Source of the DNA: Vigna angularis
Lineage: Eukaryota > Streptophyta > Magnoliopsida > Fabales > Fabaceae
NCBI RefSeq assembly: GCF_016808095.1
Contig: NC_068970.1
Coordinates: 39,715,630 to 39,779,629 of the forward strand
Length of the DNA stretch: 64,000 nucleotides
Direction of reading: 5' to 3'
How positions within the stretch are numbered: the first letter of the stretch is position 1; each line of letters starts with the position of its first letter. Positions 57,000-64,000 of the stretch are shown piece after piece. The translations under genes were made by a program, and so were the position numbers. The notes beneath the pieces are model-generated. The model saw only the letters and a program-made list of their open reading frames with translations, searched no databases and was not told the origin of the DNA.

Positions 57000-59700
57000 A
57001 TTAAACCACATTGAAGTTCACTCCACCACTTTGTCCCTCTCTTGTACTAGATCTATATTAAATATGAGGTTGCAAATAACCAAATCCTAGGAGTTCTCTT
57101 TGAATGTAACTCTAGGTCCACTCTTAGCACCTAGAGTCTAGGATCACCAAATTTCAGTATAATTCATTAGTGTCTTCTTGAGTGGATTACCTGGATTAAG
57201 ATCAAGACTCTATATATCCATTCCTAGCATCTAAAAGCATACAGAAGAATTGATTGAACCACAACTTAAAACTAGTGTCCACTCAATCCCAAGCTAGTGA
57301 AATAAGATGAGTGATCAGTTCATCCAACAACAAGCATAAATCAATTCACAAATATGTGATAAAAAGTAAACATTCATAAATAGAAATAATATCGAATACA
57401 AGAAAGTTCAAAGTGGTTTATATCTTAGTTCAACACTTAGGAAATTTAGATCCTCATAATAGAAGGAAAAATGTTAATACATGAAAGAAACTCCATCTCG
57501 TAGTCCTTTAGTGATGTTCTTTAAAATATAGAAGAAGTCTATGAGAAGACTCTTTAAAGTCTCTCCAAATCCCTCTAAAGAGTCTCCCAAAAGTTCTCCA
57601 AAAAGCTTTGCCTAAAATAGATTTTTATAGTATCTGACATCTTGGCTTCAACGGTGGCTTCCATGGCTCTAGCCCGAGGTTTCCTCTATGGCTTAAGCTT
57701 TGTGTTTCTAGGATGGAGTCTCCTGTGTTAAGACAAGCTCGTTTGAGAAGAAAGACTAAGATCGTCTATGACATCTTTGGTTTTGAAGTTTAACAAACAA
57801 CATTAAACGAAGTAGTCTTGAGTGTAGTCCTGACTCCTCAAATATACAAAGGAATATAAACAAAGAACAAGTTTCAATAGTCAAAACACTAAACATTGGC
57901 AAAACAACATAGAAACACTAAGTATAGATTAGAAGGCATCTACACAACAAGTCTAATTAAAAGTTGAGACTAAAAAGATGATAATTAATAATAAAAATAA
58001 AAATGAAACAACAAAAGAGCTAAAACATTTAATCCGTACCAAAATAATTCAAGTATAAATAATAAAACACTAGGAATCCAAAGAATGTTATATGCAAAGT
58101 ATAAGAATTCAATAGGAAGAGAAGTTACACAACTAATGTCACTATGAAGAAAAAAAAAGGCTATTAAAGGGAAAAGCCAAAATCAATTAGTACCTTAATA
58201 TATCCAATGGATCAACAAAAGAAGGCCGACATGGGAAAACAAGGCTTAAGAAAACCATTAGGAATAAAGGGCTTTGTAAAGAATCACCTTTAAACGACTT
58301 CTTTAGGAAATACATCAATAAGTAAACATCACTAAACAATGATCAAACAAACTCTAGGCATAACGGGAAAAATCAAAGGGTCGAAAAGAAGAAAGTCCAA
58401 AAATTCATATCAAATGAGAATCTTGCGAAATGCATATGGTAAACAAAACACACCATTAAACGCATCAATAAAAGTCTTGCTGAATGCAAGTGTTACACAC
58501 AACTAGATGATAATCAAACTCTCAATAGGCTTTAATTGATAAAAGTATTAAATGATGCCGTTAGAAAGCACGCTGAACAAAAACTTCAAATGATGTTCCA
58601 AAACCTATGTTGGAAGACATCGTGCTAAACACATATGTCAGAGAAATCTAAACCGTTTACCTAAGCTAGACGAACTCTCACCATAAAACAATGAGTTTGG
58701 TAAACACACCAAAAAGACATCATACTAAAATGTGCTCTTGAATTCAACGAGCATCTACCAAACATTTAAACGATCCACTTCATCCAATAGTGAAATTTTC
58801 AATCAACTACTTGATATCTTACTATGAGCTTAAATGATAAAATTCTACCTGAATGGTAGAGACACAAAAAACACTTTATTGTTTTGAATAGGCATTAAAT
58901 GCCATTAAATGTTTAATGTTTAAAAACAGCAAAAGTGATAAGAGAAAAGACATATATGCTGCATGCATATCTACTCTACCTTGTGCAGATTTCCTATTAT
59001 ATGCATCCACCTACTCCATCAAATACAAATCAGAAATGGACGTTAGAGACAAGAAGATACTTGAGGAACAATACTTACATCAAAAGTCGCGCCAAAAGGA
59101 ACAATCTAATCCACTTATGATAAATTACGGAAAAAGAAAGCCTACTATGACAAAAAGACATCAACCTATGACTTCCACCTATGATAAAAGTCATGAAGAG
59201 CCAAATCTCGAGGACCAACTTTGTCCAACAACTATATTATCACAAAATCTCCAGGACAAGCATCGTCTACCGACTATATTATCAAAGGTGTATAAATAGA
59301 AGATCTGAGAAGAAGAAGAGAGAGGATGGAAACATAAGGAATGAAATGAATAATCATCCTCATGGAAGATCAAGAATTCTCTTAAAACTATTCAAAGTCA
59401 AATCCTCTTGAGAAAGAAGAGAGACAAAGAGAAAAACACCAAAATGAAAGAAGAATTACTCTCAAGCTCCATTGATATATAAGCTTATAGTTGTAAGAAG
59501 AGAGAAGAGAGAAAACACTCAATGAGTTTATTAGATTGATTTGTATTGAACATATATCCTCTTTGCGAGAGTTATCATTTAAGGACTTGTAACAAATCTT
59601 TTTATTGTAAATTGTCAAGAGAATTAAAACACTTTACGTTTAACTTTGAGGAGTTAAACGATAACTTGAAAGGTCTGTCTAGTGGAAACAAGGAGTAGGT
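57000..59700. other. Repeat-like non-coding DNA, possible LTR parts
   Basis: No coding similarity. The style of 57000-57800 and 58900-59620 (a TATAAATAG box at about 59291, purine-rich leader-like text after it) resembles LTR-type sequence, but no partner copy or boundary could be found. Confidence 0.3.
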
Positions 59701-59769
59701 GAAACTTTGATGTTTAACTTGGTGGAGTTAAACGGTAACTAAACGGGTGTGTCTAGTGAAAACCAGGAG

Positions 59770-60290
59770 TGAGTGAAACTCAACTAGACAAGTGTATCTG
59801 GAGGATACTAGGAGTGTCTAGGGATACCAAGAGTGGTGAAGAATACTGCACAACCAGGAGTGGGTGGAACTCAGACAAGGTCACACTAATGGGGTTACTA
59901 GGTTGACAACAACAACCATAAGTGGGTTAACCTCAACTAGACAATGTATCTGGAGGATACAAGGAACATCTAGGGATACCGAGAGTGGTGAAGAATACTA
60001 CACAACTAGGAGTGGGTGAAACTCAGTCAAGGTCATAATAATGGGGGTTACTAGGTTGACAACGACAACCAAGAATGGGTTAAACTCAACTAGACAATGT
60101 ATTTAGAGGATACAAGGAGCTTTTAGGGATATCAGGAGTGGTGAAGAATACTGCATAACTAAGAGTGGATGAAACTCAGTCAAGGTCACAGTAACGAGGG
60201 TTACTGGGTTGACAATGACAACCAAGAGTGAGTAAACTCAACTAGACATTGTATGTGGAGGATACCTTAAATGTTTAGGGTATCGGGAGT
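59770..60290. repeat. Tandem repeat, 153-bp period, about 3.3 copies
   Basis: The phrase CAACTAGACA starts at 59781, 59934, 60087 and 60239, with spacings of 153, 153 and 152 bp. Each unit also has GGATAC, AGGAGTGGTGAAGAATACT-type and GGTTACTAGGTTGACAAC phrases in the same order. Divergence between units is moderate. Shorter related words occur upstream to about 59640. Confidence 0.9.
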
Positions 60291-60936
60291 GATTAGAATA
60301 CTCACATGTGCTTCACTGAAAATATAATGAAACCCTCTAAGTTTTCTTAGAGGAGAACTAGATGTAGCTTAGTTGAGTAAACTAATATAAAATGTCTGCT
60401 TGTTATGTTTCAGATTTATAGTCGTTCATCCTATAAAGAAATCTAATCCTCAACATGCACGCCTAGTAACATATGCCATCCTCCAAACGCTAGAAAGATA
60501 AGCTAGGAGATGATACTATAAATGTGTTCATAAGAACAATGTTTATAGAGTAAAAGAAAAATTGCTTATGAGGATCATTCAACTTTTAATGATTACGATC
60601 AAGACATCAACTTCGAAAAAGATGTACGGAAATGGTATTCAACCCCCGTCTAATGTTTCTCGTCATTTCATCATGAGATTGATTCTACGTGAAGGATTAT
60701 TCATGGCTTAAGACTCAGGTCAAGGGTTGAGATTTCCTTCCAAGGTGGGTTTTCTATGGTGGTTCAAGCCCCATATTTCATGGTGCAGCCGCACTGAAGC
60801 CAGCTTGGTGTATTTTGCTCAAAATTTTCCAGTTTTCTTCATAATTCAACTTTGACTCTCAAAATTCACAAAACATGCTCAACAAGTAAAATTGAGATTA
60901 TTAACATAGATATGTAACAAAATCAAAACAAGATAA
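60291..60936. other. Non-coding stretch before the protease fragment
   Basis: No recognisable gag sequence precedes the protease fragment that follows, so the upstream part of that element is deleted or too decayed to see. Confidence 0.4.
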
Positions 60937-61279
60937 GTGCGTGCCAAATTATCATCAAAAGTAACTCATAAGTTTGAAAATGCCATGCTTAATCTAGGAG
61001 CTTCAATTAATGTCATGCCTTTTTCCATATTTAATTCTCTTTTTCTTAGACCTTTGCAACCTATGTGTGTGGTCATTCAATTATCAACTAGAAGTGTTGC
61101 CTACCCTACAGGTTTCATAGAGGATGTCTTAGTTGGGGTTGGTGAACTGATTTTTCCTGTTGATTATTTATATTCTTGACATGGAAGAGGGAGTTTCGCA
61201 TGGGTCTGTCCTAATCATTTTAGGCAAACCATTTTTAAGGACTACCTAAACCAATATTGATGTCCATGATGGTAATTGT
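60937..61279 (+). pseudogene. Athila-like gypsy protease fragment
   Basis: The frame reads AMLNLGASINVMPFSIFNSL, VVIQLSTRSVAYPTGFIEDV and GELIFPVDYL, then after a frameshift ILDMEEGV and ILGKPFLRTT, then IDVHDG. This is the retrotransposon aspartic protease of Athila-type elements, whose active loop (normally DLGAS) reads NLGAS here, so the catalytic Asp is missing. It ends exactly where the next LTR begins, showing that the SIRE-like element inserted into it. Confidence 0.75.
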
Positions 61280-62701
61280 TGTTAGATTCAAAATTTTTGA
61301 TTCCATGTGTTAAAATAGAATGACTCAATTTCTCACACCAAGGGGGGGAGGGGTGAATTGGTGAAACGTAAAAACAAATTCTTTTAAATTTTTTTTCGCA
61401 AAAGGTGATGCCTTTAAAGCTTTCTTGAAATGCAAGGTAAAAGACTTTCTAATGCAGCGGAAACTTAATCGAATAAGTACAGAGTAAAGTCGATTAAAAG
61501 TAAAAGAGTAGGGATCATAAAATTCAAACACTGCTTTTTATACTGGTTCGGCCAACCTGCATACATCTAGTGTCCTTCCAACCACGGGAAGCAAATGCAC
61601 TATAATGATCAAGGTTTTTACAACAAGGCATTTATAGAGACCTCACGTCAAAAATATAAAACAATTCTCTAACCCTCTAATCAAATATAGGCAGTACAAT
61701 AACTAGACCAACAACAAGAATCCCCTCTCCTACTATCTAAACCCTTTGAGACACCTCTCAAAGTCAAGAATGCCGCACACTCTTCTTGCTGTAGTCACAA
61801 CAGGAAACCTCAATCCAATCCTCACAAGATTGTAGACTCTGATCTCGCAATTACACCCAAATATGCATAATTGATTAGCTCTTTGAATACACAACAAACT
61901 TGCTCTTCAAGAAATCACAAGGAGATGATCACCACGATCACTTCTTGATTCTTGGAGCTCTTTTCCTCTTTCTACAAGATAACACTTTCTGAAAAATATC
62001 ACAAAAACTGTTAAATTCACAAAAGTTCTTACAGAAATCAAATTCGCGTCAATTTATAGTATAACACATCTCTGACACATTTTAATCGACTAAGCTACTA
62101 ATGCAGTCGAATATAACAATTCTATTATAGCAGTTAGCAGCAGTCAAAGCAATTAATTGAATTCGCAATTAATGGAGTCGAATTACATTTAATGCTTGGT
62201 CAACATATTTAAAAATATGACCGTTAGACAGCTATATCAAGCATTAACAGAATTTCAAAACAGTAATAGACTTAGTCGAATGCAACACACATATAATCAA
62301 CTATGTAACAGTTTAAATCATAGTTTTGAAAAACTTTCTCTTTGAAAAATCTCACAGCACACTTTGAAAAAGGTTTATGGAAAGACATGAGTTTTAATCG
62401 ACTTAAAACTATTGTTTTGCCACACAATTAAAATTCAACATTAGTGCTTGTGGTTTTTCTCATCCAAAAACATGTGTCATGCATTCATGTATAAAATCAC
62501 ATATATAACACAGTGAAATGCAATGAACAACACAACAACAACACAATCATGTTCTCATATACGCATATAACATGTAAGCATAAAACATGTAACACATAAT
62601 AGACATGTGTTATTAATTATGCGTTGTCATCATTAAAAACTAAGATATTACTGAGATTGTGGGTTCAGCTAAACTAGTGCCCCCTATCAACAATCTCAAC
62701 A
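61280..62701 (-). mobile_element. SIRE-like copia 3' LTR (1422 bp)
   Basis: On the minus strand it runs TGTTGAGATTG to GAATCTAACA, preceded by the purine tract AAAAAAGGGGGAGAT at about 62716-62702. The interior includes the GGGGGGAGGGGTGAATTGG-type phrase (about 61343) and the GGTTCGGCC phrase common to such LTRs. GTCGAAT/AATCGACT words recur. The internal region of the element lies to the right and runs off the window. Confidence 0.7.
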
Positions 62702-64000
62702 ATCTCCCCCTTTTTTGATGATGCACAACCATGATTAATAATCAACCATGTTGCACAACTCAATACAGATTATCAATCAATTACCAATCAACATAATTCT
62801 CGCCCTTTGGGCATTAGCAAAAAAAGGTAAATACAATGGTATTGATATACAGATAATCATCAAAAAACAAATAATGATGCTCCCCTTATCAAAGATATTT
62901 ACATGATTTAATATATACTCTCCCCCTTAAATGTAGGCATGTGAAACATCTCAATGTATATGCAATGCTTCCCCTGTCATTATGCATGTTTTAATCTCAA
63001 AACACAGATGCACAATACAATATTCACATTATATATCAGAGCATATATCAGCATATGTCAAAATTGTATCAGATCATAAACAATACAAAAATATCAATGC
63101 AACAATGATACAATATCATTCATCAAAAGCAATATAATCTCTTAATCATTTCAAGTCAATTATAGCAAAGAGATATATTGAAAGTAAACAGTTAATAACA
63201 CATATATCAATAGTTAAAGATATCAGATATCCAAATATTGGAATCTTTAACCTCTGTTGATATACAGTCGATTTGCCCTCAATCATAATCGACTTCATTG
63301 CTTCCCCGTGAGTTGATTTGCCAGTTTTATCCATCCAGTAAGCATTGTTCCTGCAAAACCTTTCAAGATCTTTCTAGATCAAGCATTTTAGAATCAATAT
63401 GATACAAGAATTAACACAAGTATAATATAAGTATGCAAATGTATGAATGTAACAGTAATCAACAGTTCATTCGTATACAGGCATAGCATAACTGATTTTA
63501 ATTTGTTTAATTCATTAAAATCAACCATAGAGTACAATCAGATAAAGCCAAGACAAAAATGGCATATAAAGCCATCTATTACAAAAGAAAACACAACAAT
63601 ACAGTCAACACAGAAAATAAACAACTACAATCAAAACAAACTAAAAGCTGTAATCACAAGACCCTTATTCTGTTTTAGATGACTCGACAACCTCATCAGT
63701 TGATCCTTATATTGATGTGGAGCTTTGCATATAATTCTTGATACTTTCGTCCATTTTTTCATACATTTTCATAAGTGATTTCTTCATCATGCTAGCTCTC
63801 TTGGAGAATTTCTCAAACTTATTTACCAAAATGTTTTCAAACTCAGACTTAGGAGATAGTAAGATTTGTTCACTATCAGAATCAGGTACATCATCTTGAT
63901 CTTTGGTTGGACTCTGTACATCACTGAATATCCATCCTAAAGAATTTTTCTTCAAACCAATGCATGTTAGAGTTACCTTTTCAATTTGATTGGTTCTGTT
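62702..64000 (-). mobile_element. Internal 3' region of the SIRE-like element, incomplete
   Basis: The region continues from the purine tract to the window edge. Most of it (62720-63700) is non-coding and AT-rich. The polymerase genes, if present, lie beyond 64000. Confidence 0.55.
63707..64000 (-). CDS. Partial open frame of unknown function in the SIRE-like element
   Basis: At least 97 codons are open from the window edge to a stop at 63707. Seen in it: a segment GLKKNSLGWIFSDVQ, an acidic linker with DSDSEQ, and a Lys/Glu/Met-rich predicted helix (NKFEKFSKRASMMKKSLMKM). It is in the same orientation as the element and just upstream of its non-coding 3' region, where some SIRE-like elements carry an extra frame. 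No domain was recognised; the start is outside the window. Confidence 0.4.
   Translation of the reverse strand, partial: NRTNQIEKVTLTCIGLKKNSLGWIFSDVQSPTKDQDDVPDSDSEQILLSPKSEFENILVNKFEKFSKRASMMKKSLMKMYEKMDESIKNYMQSSTSI

Overview
The window is plant nuclear DNA. It holds two widely split genes with GT..AG introns, an AT-rich background and a dense load of LTR retrotransposons, CACTA, hAT and Mutator-type remnants. The repeat families look legume-like and possibly phaseoloid; that is an impression, not a demonstrated assignment. No bacterial, organellar or viral gene organisation is present.

Two host genes can be rebuilt exon by exon with unbroken frames. On the minus strand (26259 down to 17505) is a 12-exon, 474-residue glutamate-rich WD-repeat protein of the GRWD1 family, a predicted nucleolar/ribosome-biogenesis and histone-binding-type WD40 protein. 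On the plus strand (38516 to 55771) is a 12-exon, 412-residue protein with two C2H2-like fingers, a UBA domain, a charged helical region and a C-terminal PUB/PUG domain, a likely ubiquitin/p97(CDC48) adaptor. Both genes have swollen introns: GRWD1 intron 5 carries a decayed copia element with a gypsy fragment inside it; UBA/PUB intron 5 carries an old copia element split by a young intact one, and intron 8 carries a decayed gypsy element split by a hAT-like repeat.

Region by region: 1-4.3 kb holds gene scraps (two CLPX exons, a cysteine-rich receptor kinase fragment) and a CACTA end. 4.3-11.6 kb is a gag-protease-only gypsy-type element with 0.74-0.92 kb LTRs, itself hit by a CACTA fragment and a solo LTR. 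11.6-13.7 kb is the 3' end of another gypsy-type element with rearranged LTR copies, abutting a broken subtilase (13.7-14.2 kb). 14.8-16.3 kb is a deleted gypsy remnant. 17.5-26.3 kb is GRWD1. 26.3-38.5 kb is intergenic and contains a 928-bp Mutator-like non-autonomous element with 9-bp target duplications and an internal array of palindromes, a 1.3-kb solo LTR and a probable 2.2-kb LTR. 38.5-55.8 kb is the UBA/PUB gene. 55.8-64 kb is repeat-derived: a 153-bp tandem repeat, an Athila-like protease fragment, and a SIRE-like LTR with adjoining internal sequence that runs off the window.

The two host genes do not form an operon-like unit; they are about 12 kb apart and divergently oriented. The most notable content is the transposon archaeology: an intact, recently inserted copia element with identical 207-bp LTRs, and the palindrome-filled Mutator-like element.
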